Positions 1 to 11,694 are shown, counted from the first letter of the stretch. The stretch is 64,000 nt of DNA from Hofstenia miamia (GCA_900660155.1 CABFPE010000035.1:42463-106462); one strand, 5' to 3'. Notes: generated from the letters alone by a model not told the origin. Translations and numbers: made by a program.

Positions 1-16
1 ATATATATATATATAT
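1..16. repeat. (TA)n microsatellite at window edge
   Basis: The window opens in an AT dinucleotide run that probably continues to the left. It is one of about ten (TA)n tracts of 16-40 bp in this window. Confidence 0.8.
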
Positions 17-1980
17 GATTGACATAAAATATACTTTTGATATCCATCTATTTGAATGTATTAAAGCAAAACGAACTGATTTCGTAGGTTATATTCTATC
101 ATCTTATTAACAAATGATGGATTAAGGTGTACCAGTGGAACCCATGTAAATTACACGAAATTATATATTCAATACTATCTTGTTCCTAGTGACAGAGATA
201 TAAGCGTTTGAATCGCGCTGTTTGAGATTGACGCTTTCACCCATTCCAACATTACGTATGCTACACGTCAATTCCCGTACTAAACGTAAATAATGATGTG
301 CCAAACAAACCTTAAGACATTCCATCGAAATCGGCCAAATAGATACGGAGATATAAGCGTCTGAAGACACAACGCTAGTATGTATGATACACAAAATAAC
401 ACACACGCTTTCGTATTAAACTCTATCCCAGTTAATAAGTAAACCGGTTTTTTTAGAAAAATGGGGTACTATGATATAAACACAAGTATAATTTCAAGTT
501 TTGATTTTCATTCTTTTATAATATGCACAAGATCCTAAACTATCTAATTCGAGCCAGAACCATGGTATTTACCCCAATATTGATATAAAACTTTACTTAT
601 TTACTGGGACAGGGTTTAATATATACATTCTTATTTTGAGATCTTATTTGAAAAGCTGAAATGGATAATTATGTTTGCAAACATCAATGTATAGAATGTT
701 CCAACAATATACTTCAATGTAACCATTGATATTAAATTCCGTTGTACAGTTCACTTTAAGCAGACTTGCTGTGGGTGTGAGATCTGCACACATCTGGTGT
801 GGGTGAAATGTTTCTTTGTAGAGATTTGTGGAGCGGGAATATTTGTTTATTAACCTGTCTGCAATGACTCAAATACTAATTTTGGAGATACAAGCATGCA
901 TTTTACCAAATCCGTTTCTGTTTTTGTAATTTCATCTATTCTGGGCAGTCAATGTTTAGTAAGGAACACCTTTAAACTTATAACAATAATATTTGCGAAA
1001 TTTTATCACCTAAACTTGGTTGGTTACTAAAATAATTGAAACTTATTTTTTTAAGAAATGGACTGCTATTCAAAAGGGATTCGTTTTAATGATTTAAATA
1101 TTCGAATAGCGCAGATATTCTCTTATATTCCAAATCAAATGGGAGGTCGGGTTGTTCCTTTAAATGCAATTAGTCATGTTACACACGAACTATTCAATCA
1201 TTTTGAATATTGTTCGAGTTCAATTAATTGAAGTTATTCACGTAATGTTAAACAATAATAATTGATTATTGTGTTTAGACGGTGGTCCAGATAAGTCTGA
1301 AAAGTTAATGGATTTTTTCTTTAGGCTAAGACATTACTTAAGGTTCTTTCAAAAATGATCTATCCACTATTATTTAAAAGATTTTACTAATAGACAGACA
1401 ACAGAGAGAAAAACAATATCTCCTTAAATGTAAGACTAATAAAAAATGGGATAGGTAGAATTATGTTTTATAACATAATGGAGAAAGCAGTTTTTATCGA
1501 CTTTTGCAAGTCTGGACAGTTGGTTTTCTGTGGGAAATTCTAGATAAATATGAAGTAACCTTAGTTTTGACACTTAAATTACGCAACTTTTTCAAAAAAT
1601 TTGTTTATCTGTTGTCTACTGTTCAAGGTTTAAATTATATTGTAAACATACATTTAACATATAATCCCCGGTCCATATTTTTTTTACTCTGCAAAATTGG
1701 GAAAGAAGGTGTGGAGAGGTACATGCATATCTCACTCTAAATCTCACTGTGTCATTAATAGTAAAAACTTGTGTACATTTTCAAAGAATTTCTCTACGCT
1801 TAGAAGAAATTTGGAAATTTAGTTATATTGACATATCTATTTGCGAATGCAATCCTATTCAATGACGAACATATTTGCTAAAAAATTATTGCTGTGCCTG
1901 AACTGAAGTGTTTGGAAACATTAATTATTGGAAAAAAATTGAAAATGGTGATGCGAGCCGAACCCTTCTTCAAATTGTGA
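17..1980. other. intergenic or intronic AT-rich sequence
   Basis: I see no supported gene here. Open frames are short and have no recognisable domain. Around 735-840 the plus strand reads through a cysteine-rich stretch of about 30 codons, but it has no convincing splice sites and matches no family I know. Confidence 0.5.
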
Positions 1981-2026
1981 GTGCAGGGCGGTCGGGTTGG
2001 AAGATTTCAACCCGTACCCATCTCTG
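1981..2026 (-). repeat. terminal fragment of a hAT-like dispersed repeat
   Basis: Read on the minus strand, this starts CAGAGATGGGTACGGGTTGA and continues with a short self-complementary stretch. The start and the order of motifs resemble the repeat beginning near 20798. Only one end can be recognised, and no matching 8-bp target duplication was found. Confidence 0.35.
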
Positions 2027-4554
2027 ATTTTCCTTTTGTGCGCAACTGATGACAAATCTCAATTGCAAGAAATTGTTTAAATAATATTTTAATAGGAATG
2101 AGAAAGATATTTTAAATTCAATTTTCAACTGCGTAAAATAATGTCATTAAATTTAATCATCGATGTGGAATAGTTGCTGTTATACAGAAAATGTTGAGAA
2201 AATTGTCAAATTTTTTTTTGCATCTAGTATAGATTGAAGAAAGCAAGGATAAGTATTTGCTGCGACCTCAAACGTAGAAGTTAAAGGCCTTACTCATGAT
2301 GTGTTACTCTTTCTTTGTATAATTCTAGTCATCAGCTCAGTTGGCTCATCCTGATGTCATATAGCACACCTACTTTGCTGAGCATACAAAAAGTTTGCTG
2401 TTGGTTATGTTTCATTTTAGTGATCAATTAGGAAGAATGTGGATCCGTCCCACTGTTTTACAATTTTTTCTTTTAGGTCTGTCTACAATCTACCAGATGT
2501 ATAAAATACCTTTAATGTATTTATTTTGAAAAATTGAGAGTATTTCTATTCTTCATGTGTAAGAAAAAGCTATTAAAATTACGCTTCTACGTTTCCTTGA
2601 ATTATGATGTAATTGTTTCTGATGTTTACTGATAATTTTGTTTATGAAAATAGCACTTTCCTTGTTCTTACTTCTTCAATTTATCTTGGATTGGCTCTCA
2701 TTCACAGAGCTTCCTTAAATTAATTGAATTTAGATACCTTCTCACAATGATTATGGTATTTCTTCGTGAATTTGTCAAAACTAAAGTTTTCGTCACTACC
2801 ACCGTTTTCGAATATGTTTCAATTGTTGAATGATCCCGATGCAATTGATTTGCTTTCATTATCTAAGTAAAAATATGGCTTTCGTTGATGAGAGTTTTTT
2901 TGATATGAGTGGTTTTGGTGATTTGATTTTATGGCGATTTTTGAACTCATTCTGCAAGTGTACACCAGGGAACTATATATTCAATTAGTTTCCTATATCT
3001 TTATCCTGCATTGATAATTAAGGGAAATTATTTCTACTCTATTTTTTCATACATCCATTATTTTTTAATGCTGTTAATTGTGAGTCAGCACAATCGCGAA
3101 TCTTTAATTAAATTTCCAATTTCCTTTCATTTCTGACCGGGAAATATTTGTTGGAGAATATATTATGTGGGTTGGATGAAATGAATGTAGCTCTCTAAAT
3201 TTGACTAAAGTTCTCCATTTAATTTATTCAAAGCCTTTCAACAGGCATTAAGAATTCTAATAAATGCCACTTTCAAACGTTCTTACGCTGAATTATTAAA
3301 TAAATATTTGAATTTCCCTTTTTCTTGTGTACATAGGTGTTTTGATTTTGAAAGAGTTAAGTATTCTTCGCTGTATAAATTTTTTTAATCGCAAACTTGA
3401 AATGTATAACTTATATTTTTTGAACTTTAAGGTTTTGTATTTTGAATGCATGCATTTCACACCTAGTCCTTCATAGCTAAATGTCCAACCTCTCATTCCC
3501 AATTCCGTTCATTTTATGAAATTGTTGAAATGTTTCATGACATACATAGAGGTTTGGGGGCAAGTGAAAGCCCCGTAGGGTTTTCTAAAGGTGTTTTATA
3601 ATTTAAAATTATTCTATGAAAAAATCGCAACTAAAAACCCCGTCGGAAAATTCCACGTGCGCCCCTGAAAATAGTTTATGGACACCTGTATAAAATTAAG
3701 TTATTTTGGTAATTGTATAATTAATTTTATCGCATGTTTGACTCAGTTGCATATTTAGACGAACTCCAGGCCACCTCCAATTGGAGAAGATATACAAGGG
3801 TATCCGTATCCCTAAACCTAATAATCAATAGCTTCTGGGGTGAATATTGACCTATGGAATAATATTTATCATTTAACACGATAAAATGAAATCCAAACAG
3901 AAATATTAATTAATTTCTAATACTCTTTCCCCACAACGTTATTTTCACCACAATTGCTGAATTTTAACAAATTCCAAATAATTCTTATTCTAGTAAGCAA
4001 GGGTTCGATATTTTCCTACACATGCCTCATCTACAATTAATTCTAAAAATAGAAGTATTAGTCATATTTTTGTAAAGGCAACCTGTAAATTGAGGTCCTC
4101 TGTCCCAATAATAAATCCTGAATACTCCCCAGAATTGACTTAATTTTTTATGCCAACTATTTTATCAGAATTTAGCGGGGAAGCAGTTTCTGCGACATTT
4201 AAGACATGCTGGTTGCCCTTTGTAGAGCGCGTTCTGAACAGCGCCAACAGAAAATAGTGCTATGGCTGTATCATTGACATTTACTTGAATTCTTTGTGTT
4301 AATTTTGTGAAATATGGTCGAATGATTTTTAAATTAGTCTCATTTGTTTTCATGCTAAGATAAATAATTGCTCAAATGAGATCGCATCGTTTAAGCATAG
4401 AAATATTAGCATGGTAAATCATATCATAATTTATTACAAAGAAGTTTGAGTCTTTCGGTTGAGGGAACGTTAAAAGTAATCAATATTATAATAAACTAGG
4501 ATTTCGTCTGGTACACTATGAGAAACAGAAAATAAATTTCGCTTCAAGCATCTA
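2027..4554. other. AT-rich sequence without recognised genes
   Basis: No supported coding sequence. A C/G-rich patch at 3545-3660 ends in GCGCCCCTG, like a hAT-type terminus, but its partner end was not found. The minus strand at 4165-4353 has a 62-codon open frame with slightly raised GC and no recognisable domain. Confidence 0.5.
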
Positions 4555-4918
4555 TTTCTAATCAGTGTTAGACGATTTAAATCACTCGATTTAAATCATT
4601 GATTGAAATCGGATTTAAATCATGATTTAAACCAAAGCACATTATTAGTTCAATTATTGATTTAAATCAATAAAAGAGATACAAGTAGTGTATTCTAATT
4701 TTTTGAAGTCATTGCCCTGATATTGGAATGAATTGGCAAGCTCTGAAGTTATTGTTTTGCATGTTTTTTATCTTAAATTTATTTAAATTAATTAAATTAT
4801 TGTATTTAAAAAATAGTAGTATCAAAAGGATTTCTCATATTTACTACCTTAGAAGATTGTCTAGGTAAAATTGATTTTTTAAATTTAAATCGGATTTTTT
4901 CCCAACACCGTTTCTAAT
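4555..4918. mobile_element. hAT-type MITE with 8-bp target-site duplication
   Basis: The element spans 4563-4910 (348 bp). It begins CAGTGTTAG and ends with the complement of CGGTGTTGG. It is flanked by the perfect 8-bp direct repeat TTTCTAAT at 4555-4562 and 4911-4918. The CAGNG-type terminal inverted repeats and the 8-bp duplication are diagnostic of hAT transposition. The interior is dominated by GATTTAAATC palindromes and has no coding capacity, so it is non-autonomous. Confidence 0.85.
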
Positions 4919-5040
4919 TGAAATAATGAATACAGAAGAGAATAAAGTAAATGGTAGTAACAAATGTCCAGTTTTAAAACTTTTTGGTAGGTTACACATT
5001 TTTTGAATAAAGACTTATGTACCCTAATCGTAATTGAATT

Positions 5041-5240
5041 GAGATTTTGCCACCCCACCAAAACCGGATTTTTGAAATTTTGTTACAAAATTATGACAAA
5101 ATTTTAGAATGCAACATATTCAATTGTCTTTAGAAAGTTTTGTTATAAAAGTAACATACTTGAACTGTATTTGCATTACAATTTGCAAATTATAGCAATT
5201 CAATGTGTTAGCATTAAGTTTTGCAGCTGTAACCAGCCGT
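5041..5240. repeat. dispersed repeat related to 20880-21050
   Basis: Both copies carry the same series of words: a GGATTTTT/CGATTTTT start, then TTAGAAAGTTTTGT, ATAAAAGT, TGTATTT and finally a GCATTAAG/ACATTAAAG block. They are diverged, so the family is old. This is probably the interior of a non-autonomous hAT-like element, because the 20.8 kb copy has a hAT-like end. Confidence 0.5.
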
Positions 5241-6590
5241 GATTCGTGGACATGACCGATTGCATTTTCAGTGGTTGCACATCCCACATACGGCAGCGGT
5301 TTTTTCACAGTAGTCTTTTTCGAAATTTTTTAATTTTTATTATTTTCTTTATTGCTTAGATTACGTGGGTTTCTATTGATTTACAGTTTTTTTCACTTGC
5401 CCATATGGCTTACTAATTTGTGTAATTCAGTTCTGTACTGCAATGGGAAAACTGCAAATCCACATTCTTTGATGTTTCATGTCCAGTTATCATGAGCCAC
5501 GGCTCTTAGAAACACGGTCCCGCCCCACTTCTTCGGTTTTATTCAATTCACGACCGACTGCACCAGATTAAATGTGCTGGCTGCCAAAACCCTACTCAAC
5601 ATGCTGGTCGTGGCGACAACAAATGTCTTCCAACAGTGCGACGTATTTCGTCTAAATACGAACTGATGGGTAAAGTTTCTGCTAAGATACAATATCTGAT
5701 CTGAAAGATAAGCAGGTGAAGAATCGACGTGCATGGTGCAAAACTTCACCCATTTCGAAGGAAAGGTAGGGGTTATCAGAAGCGGAGGTTTGCGAACATC
5801 GTAAGTCGATGGTATGCTAATGCATGAAAATACTGCGAAATTCTTTGTGGATATTTACTTAATTTTCTTGGCCCAGATCACATTTTTCAATGGAATGTGG
5901 TACCGCTTGTTACACTCTTCTCCTTGACTGACAATCTCCCCTTGACTTCAAAATAATGGAAAAATTTTGAAATTAAGTAAAAAGAACATTAAAGGCCCAC
6001 AAATATAGAACAACTATGGAAATAGTAGACGGAAATTTTTGCGCCATTCAAAATGAAAAAATTGAGGATATTTTCTCACAATTTTTTCAGTGTATTGAAG
6101 TCGTTATCAAAAGGTGGAAAACACGACGAAATCTTAAAAACTGGGTTTTGTCTTGTTTAATTTATAATATTTTACTAATTGCGCCAATATTTACTCATTC
6201 TCTTGTATAAAATTATTTTTTGTTGATGTTTGCTTTTATTCTGTAAAATTTCGGGAACCAATAAGTTGAAGGTGTTGCAAAACATTGCTCGACGTGGGAA
6301 ATGAAGTACAATTGAAAAAACAGCCATTGCGCATTGTTTAGTTAACACAAATTGAACGAAAAATATATCAAAAGAAGGGTTGATCAATTGGGGTTCGTGG
6401 TATGTACATATATTGAAATTATTTAGCACTGTAGCTACTGTTGTACCGTAAGAAAGGATTTGAAAATTGTGTTGCAACACACTTTTCCAAAATGGTAGTA
6501 CTAGATAGATGGGTTGTGTACAAATTATTTTAAGAGGTCGAACCATAATGCATGGAATTGACACAAAAATTATAAAGAACTACCGTTCTA
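5241..6590. other. intergenic, partly GC-richer sequence
   Basis: Around 5490-5760 the base composition rises well above the surroundings and the minus strand stays open for 68 codons. I recognise no protein motif. It may be an old transposon. The rest is AT-rich and without signal. Confidence 0.4.
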
Positions 6591-6613
6591 TAGTAGTAGT
6601 AGTAGTAGTATAG
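6591..6613. repeat. (TAG)n microsatellite
   Basis: About seven TAG units directly precede a sequence with inverted ends (6632-6897). Confidence 0.85.
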
Positions 6614-6631
6614 CCCAGCATTTTCTTGGTC

Positions 6632-6897
6632 CCAGTCCCATTCAGTCCCATTGGATTCGATCCCAATCCCATGAAATTTTATGATCATATAGTCCTATTG
6701 ATCCCACAGCATATCTTCTATTTACCAAAATTTGGAAAAATATTCTGAAATCCATGGCCTCAGCTCAGAACCTTACAACACATTAAGCAATTATATAACA
6801 TGTTAGAAAATTTTATATACATGAAGATAACTATTTTGGGACTCTATAACCGGAATGTTTCATGGAATGGCAATGGCACCATATTAAATGGGACTGG
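6632..6897. repeat. possible MITE with 11-bp inverted ends
   Basis: CCAGTCCCATT at 6632-6642 is matched perfectly in inverse at 6887-6897. The left end also contains further copies of the TCCCATT word. No clear target duplication is seen and there is no coding capacity. It could be a short non-autonomous DNA element or a local fold-back. Confidence 0.35.
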
Positions 6898-7604
6898 TTG
6901 TAGAAAAATTTTGATCCCTGTACATAGTATAGTAAAATGTACATTTATATTCATTTTGATAAATATACTACAAAATCATTCTTCATTGCTGTCTACAAAT
7001 GTTAATCTTAATAATGCCACTGCGATCACCATTTCATTTAAAATTTTCTAACTACTTTATCATAACGATGTTGCTCCAAACAAGTTATTTGTTTTCTCAC
7101 ATCTTAACTACAGGAAAAATGAAGTTAATGTATTAATAAAATATATTTTTTATTCATTCAATAGGAAAGAAAAGAATAATTGCGATGATTTAAATGCATT
7201 ATTAGTAGTTGCTTATTCTAAACCAATCATCTATTTATCACAACGGCTATGGTTTAATCCACAATTTATCTTTTGCTTGATTATTTCAATAATCCCTGCC
7301 AGATTTACTTTACAAATTATGAAGTAACCAGAAATTCCAATGTGTGAATCCGTTTACTGAACTAATAAATTTGCTGAAATATATTTTTATTATTTATATT
7401 TTTCTTAACATAATTAGCTTATAAAACTAATTTTATGGCTAATGTATTTTCGTTGGGGCATGCACACCGACGCAATTGCTTTTCTCCTACTGTGTAATTT
7501 ATACGCTATTTAATTGAAATGTTAAAATATAGTTGTCTTTATCAAGAATTGAATACAAATTTCTTTTGTGATTAGTTGTCTTTGCCGTATAAATAACATC
7601 TCAC

Positions 7605-7742
7605 CTTCTGGTGCTGAGTGATCTGCCAAACGCTATCGCTTTCATTTAATTGGGTAATAAAGGCGGTAAGTTTTCCTCCGGCGCATGACGACCTTCCGAT
7701 TATCTTAATAAATTTAACATTTTGTTTCTCCGTCAAATTCAT
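7605..7742 (-). CDS. possible first coding exon, unknown protein
   Basis: On the minus strand an ATG at 7742 opens 46 codons, starting MNLTEKQNVKFIKIIGRSSC. They run in phase 0 into a good splice donor, CAGAAG|GTGAGATG, at the 7605/7604 boundary. Composition is more gene-like than the flanks. I do not recognise the protein. The spacing of I-K-x-x-G-R faintly recalls ribosomal protein S28, but too few residues agree to claim it. No following exon was identified at lower coordinates. A chance open frame remains possible. Confidence 0.28.
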
Positions 7743-7875
7743 TTTAAAAGATGAAATCAATCCCTTATTTCTTGACAGTATTCGAATGTACACAGTCGAT
7801 CTCATACCCTTGTGTTCGTCTTAAATACTTCGCGCACTTTTCACATGATTCAATTTGTGAAACATTGATTAACGG

Positions 7876-8070
7876 TTAACAGGCACTTTGGGTAAAAAAT
7901 ACCCATTGAAATTTTTAAGGTGAAATTTCTCCAATGATATTGCTGTTGGAATAATATATTTTGTGACTATTGAGAAATTCTCTAAAAATCTAGTATATTT
8001 AATAAGTAGAATTTTTTTTTGAAGCATTGGTTTACAGACCTAAATGGTATCTTTTACCCAGTTTGCTTAC
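7876..8070. repeat. imperfect inverted pair, possible piggyBac end
   Basis: A TTAA at 7876-7879 is followed by a block containing CACTTTGGGTAAAAAATACC. An inverted, imperfect copy of that block lies at about 8040-8068. TTAA is the target of piggyBac elements, and sub-terminal inverted repeats near the left end are common in them. The piggyBac transposase relic begins about 100 bp downstream, which supports this as its left terminal region. The right end was not identified with confidence. Confidence 0.35.
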
Positions 8071-8173
8071 AATGCTAATATTTATTACTTCGTATATAAT
8101 TTACAAATGATTATTTTCATATCTATCAGATCATTTATCTAACTTGTTTTCATATTTTCTGTTATTTTCTGCC

Positions 8174-9678
8174 TATAGCATCCTGTCCTAAGAGGTATTG
8201 TGCTGAGCAAGCTTTGTGTGCTTTCTCATCGGATTCGGAGGAGGACATAGATGCAGACGAAGTTAAAATACAGAATCTTCACAAGTGGTCAATATACAGA
8301 ATGAAAACGCACTTGATCTGTTAGTTCAGTCGGATGATATATTCACACAGTGAATCTCAAGAGGAAATTGGCATTGAAACTAACAAAAATGAGTATTGTT
8401 GTTTAGATATGGTCGACGATGGTTTCCGTGTAGACCGATGAGAACATGTGGATGACAACCATTGAGAAATAGCACACGTTTCAATGAAGGTCCTGCTCCG
8501 CATCCTGCATTACAAACAACTTTACTTTATTCTAATTTACAAGGACGGTGGATGATTGCAAATTAGAAGGCTAACCATCCAAATAATAAAAAATGCTTTC
8601 AAACAAATTGATTGAATTGGAATAGAAGCTTTTATTTGATTTACTTGTAATCTTAGATGTAATCTGAGGAATATCTAGACATTGGTGAATTGCTCAGCAT
8701 GACAAATGGTAACCCTGTTTGCAGGGCAGCAATGGCACAAGAAAGACTTTGTCAAAATTAAATCTGTGCTTAGGTTTTTGACGGCCCACTTCGGTATGTC
8801 CAAACCGTTGATAAATTGGCACTTGTAAAAACATTTACAAAATTCAGTTCTAACCTCCAAGTACAGTATATTCCAAGCCACTGTCTCACACTTGACAAAC
8901 ATTACTCGAATTTCATGGAAGGGTAATATTTATGCAGTACTTAAGGTCAAACCCTACTATATGCTAAATGGTGTGATATACCTTGGGATAAGAACTATAG
9001 CCTTTGAAGAAATTCTAACATTTGGTGCAGCATTTGATGAAACAATTTCTTCAAACAGGTAGATTGTTGATAATTGGTTCAGCTCCGTACATTTAGTAGA
9101 TGCAATAAATATTACAACCTACTTTGGAACAGTGCGTAATAACTATCATGGTGTGCCCCAATTAGCCAAGTCAACAGTGGAACGAGTACGTAAAGACACG
9201 AAGATACTCTATCACCAAAAAGGCAATGTGCAAAGTTTTAGAGTATAATCTAACAAAATTGTGCGTCACACAGCTCGTAAAAACATTCGAGTATTCACTT
9301 GCAAGCGGAAGTGCAGAAGATTGCCGTTAAGCACATTTCATAACATGATTGATATTGCGGGGAATAATAGGAAGCATCATGTTTTACCACAAACATTCAA
9401 ATATATCAAGGAAACATAATCAGCATTACAATTTTCTTGTTAATGCGGAATATCAAATTGTAGATCGCCACATTCAGAGAAACCCAAAGCAAAGACAATT
9501 GAAAGAAAACATCAAAATAGCTATGAAACTTTTAGGATATCATATAAGCGTAGAGACTATAAATTTATCAAAGCCTGTAAGATATAGTCTCTGTCCACCC
9601 AAAAAAATTAGAAAACATCCATCGCATGTCCATGATGTGCTGAACACCGATCACAATTGCACAGTGAATGCTCTCTAG
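8174..9678 (+). pseudogene. piggyBac transposase relic
   Basis: Several plus-strand frames together show piggyBac-type transposase blocks in the right order. They are an acidic N-terminal stretch (SDSEEDIDADE, about 8237-8270), the DKLAL...LTLDKHYSNFMEG block (8800-8920), a YAVLKVKPYYM...VIYLG block (8930-8990), the family hallmark VDNWFSSVHLVDAI (9066-9107) followed by a GTVRNN block, then RRLPLSTFHNMIDIAGNN (9320-9370) and a C-terminal tail. Frame changes and stops occur throughout, including in the first half, so this is a dead copy. The C-terminal cysteine cluster usual in the family is almost gone. Confidence 0.75.
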
Positions 9679-9679
9679 C

Positions 9680-10181
9680 AGTGTAGTTATTCTTTGTATA
9701 CTTTCTTATTAAGGTGTGTTCCCACTATCGACTTTTATCAGCAGATTTTAATCGAAAATGCAATTATTTTCGTTCACATTGGCGATTTTTTTGTTGAAAT
9801 GCATATTTGGCACTCTGCGATTTCTGGTACTAGGTAAAGGGGTTTCCAACAAATTCGAGTTCGTACCCAATTTTTCGTAATTAACCTTATATGTGGTCTA
9901 AACTAATAAATGAATAAATCCATAATACTTAGCGCAAGTATATATGCAAATTTATATATGCTCTGAATTTATATTTCAAAATACATAATATGCTCCTTAG
10001 TCTATTCAGAAAAACAAATTATTAATTTTATTTTAGATTTATTCTTGGTACATACGTATCTACTAGTATATATGTATTAGCATAGTTTGGCCTAGTTTTT
10101 TAAAACCGTATAATAAAACTTAACTAATAAATTACTCTTAGCTCAAATTGTTTTACTATTTTATTTAATCCCATTCTTTAG
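9680..10181. other. probable intron or intergenic sequence
   Basis: AT-rich and non-coding. A sequence starting near 9712 (GGTGTGTTCCCACTATCGAC) resembles the edge of a non-autonomous DNA element, but I could not find its partner end. The last 30 bases form a pyrimidine-rich 3' splice site for the exon at 10182. Confidence 0.4.
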
Positions 10182-10324
10182 GTAATACAGTTAGACCTCC
10201 TCATAATTTCGACACCTTGACGTTTTTCGGTGGTCTTATAGTAATGATCGTTATAGTTTCAGGCTTGGGCTTTATCGCTATCAGGTACTATCGCTCCAGA
10301 AATGTCGCTTATCAAAGTCTTTAA
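10182..10324 (+). CDS. CD164/endolyn-like sialomucin, last coding exon
   Basis: A strong acceptor (ATTCTTTAG|GT) precedes 2 nt plus 46 codons and a TAA stop. The peptide has a short juxtamembrane stretch, NFDTLTFFGG, a single hydrophobic helix of about 20 residues, a basic stop-transfer (RYYRSR), and ends in YQSL. The end of vertebrate CD164/endolyn has the same plan: FD-x3-F-x-GG, one helix, a short basic tail and a terminal YxxL lysosome/endosome sorting signal (YHTL in human), with almost the same length from FD to the stop. CD164 family proteins are heavily glycosylated sialomucins of endosomes, lysosomes and the cell surface. Upstream exons with the cysteine-rich, mucin-like ectodomain were not found. 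The intron enters in phase 1. Confidence 0.6.
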
Positions 10325-10795
10325 ATGTATGGATATGGTACAGTCATTCAAGTGCAGTATCATCAATTGTCAATTGTCTTTTCTATTCATATTTGTAATA
10401 TATGCTAATAATTCAATTTCAGATTTTCTTGTTTTATGCTTAATTTAATAAGTTTACGACAAGCCTCTAGTTGACAAGCTGAACAATCTTCCTTCACTTT
10501 AATAGAAAAAGCATTTTAATATAATTTGGTTTAACAACATTTTATTTTTTCATGAAAAATAGTCATTTAATAGAATTTTTTGGAACTGCAAGTATCTGAA
10601 ATGTTGATCTTGAAAAATTTATAAAATCCCATTACTGCACCGATTTTGTTATAAATTTTACTTTGATGATTAAGATAAAGTATGCTTAATTCCAATAATT
10701 TACATTTTGAACTCATTTATATAAACAGCTGCAATACATTTACAAAACACGTAAACATTAATATTCAAGACACTAGGTATTTTATCGAGACCTTT
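10325..10795. other. 3' flank of the CD164-like exon
   Basis: AT-rich, non-coding, with no consensus AATAAA near the stop. It probably holds the 3' UTR and then the insertion site of the MITE that begins at 10804. Confidence 0.4.
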
Positions 10796-11345
10796 ATGTG
10801 ACCCAGAGTTGGAATCGGGTACAGAATTTGGAACCGAAACTGAACCGGCTTTTTAAGCACGCAACCGAAGTTTCTCAAAATGCAGAGCATTTTATCCCAA
10901 TCCTACCGAAATGCCGGATGGCAAAATGACCTTCAAAATTTTAAACGAATGATAATGTATTGTTCTCCTTTTAGATTTTTAATGCATTGCTTTTAATATT
11001 AAATACCACTCCGGTTTTTTCTGCTAGGAAAAAGAAATCTAATGAATATTAGAAATAATGTCAAAATGAACTGATTGTCTTACTATTTTTTGTAAATACG
11101 AACAATGGAAAGCCATTAAGTGTCACAAACTGAATCAACGTGAATTTTTTAAAACAATTATCTCAAAACATCACCGTGTGTATATGATAAAATACCAGTT
11201 AAAACCTTAGTTTTTGTAATTGAAGTAGCTAGCGTTTCCGCGGAACATGTGGGCTTACCCAAAATTGTACCCGATTTTTCTAGGATTTTGTACTTAAAAC
11301 CGAACCGGCTGTTCTCCGAGAACCGATTCCAACGCTGATGTGACC
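10796..11345. mobile_element. hAT-type MITE with perfect 8-bp duplication
   Basis: The element spans 10804-11337 (534 bp). It starts CAGAGTTGGAATCGG and ends with the complement of CAGCGTTGGAATCGG, so 14 of 15 terminal bases match. It is flanked by the perfect 8-bp repeat ATGTGACC at 10796-10803 and 11338-11345. The interior carries further GAACCGG words near both ends and no open frame. It sits between the two candidate terminal exons at 10182 and 11591. Confidence 0.88.
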
Positions 11346-11590
11346 TGAGTCGATGGAGGCCAGAATCAACGTATCTGGATTATAATCAGGTACATAATTA
11401 TTTTAAAAATACCAAGTTACACCAATATATAAAAAGAGAAAGGAACTTCAGTTTTTACAGTAATTAATAAAATATTTGAAAAACTATAATGCTAACAAAT
11501 TAATCCATGTGAAAAAAATGCACTAATATCAAAATATCACTTTAGATTTCCAAAAGGTACATCAACAATTGATGCTTTAATTTATTACAG

Positions 11591-11694
11591 AGTTGGCACA
11601 AGCCGAACATTTTAAGGTTCAAGTCAGCAACAACACCGATCAGCCAGTAAATTTTACTTGCATTGTAAACAATGTAGTCTATGCGGGTCTATAG
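11591..11694 (+). CDS. possible terminal exon, unidentified protein
   Basis: A good acceptor (TTTATTACAG) is followed by 2 nt and 33 codons ending TAG. The peptide begins LAQAEHFKVQVSNNTDQPVN and ends NNVVYAGL. It has two N-glycosylation sequons (NNT and NFT) and one cysteine, so it looks extracellular or lumenal. It enters in phase 1, like the CD164-like exon 1.3 kb upstream, so it could be an alternative last exon of that gene or belong to another gene. I do not recognise the sequence. No upstream exon was confirmed. Confidence 0.35.

Noticed and set aside
735-840. Cysteine-rich plus-strand stretch (about eight Cys in 30 codons)
   Set aside because: No start, no convincing splice sites and no family match. 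Probably chance TGT/TGC codons in a TG-rich patch.
2320-2400. Splice-acceptor-like TATAATTCTAG near 2327
   Set aside because: The frames that follow close quickly and show no recognisable protein.
6640-6670. tRNA B-box-like GGATTCGATCCC
   Set aside because: No matching A box or cloverleaf could be built around it.
7605-7742. Ribosomal protein S28-like reading of the candidate exon
   Set aside because: Only a handful of residues (IK, GR, G) agree, and the core of S28 is absent.
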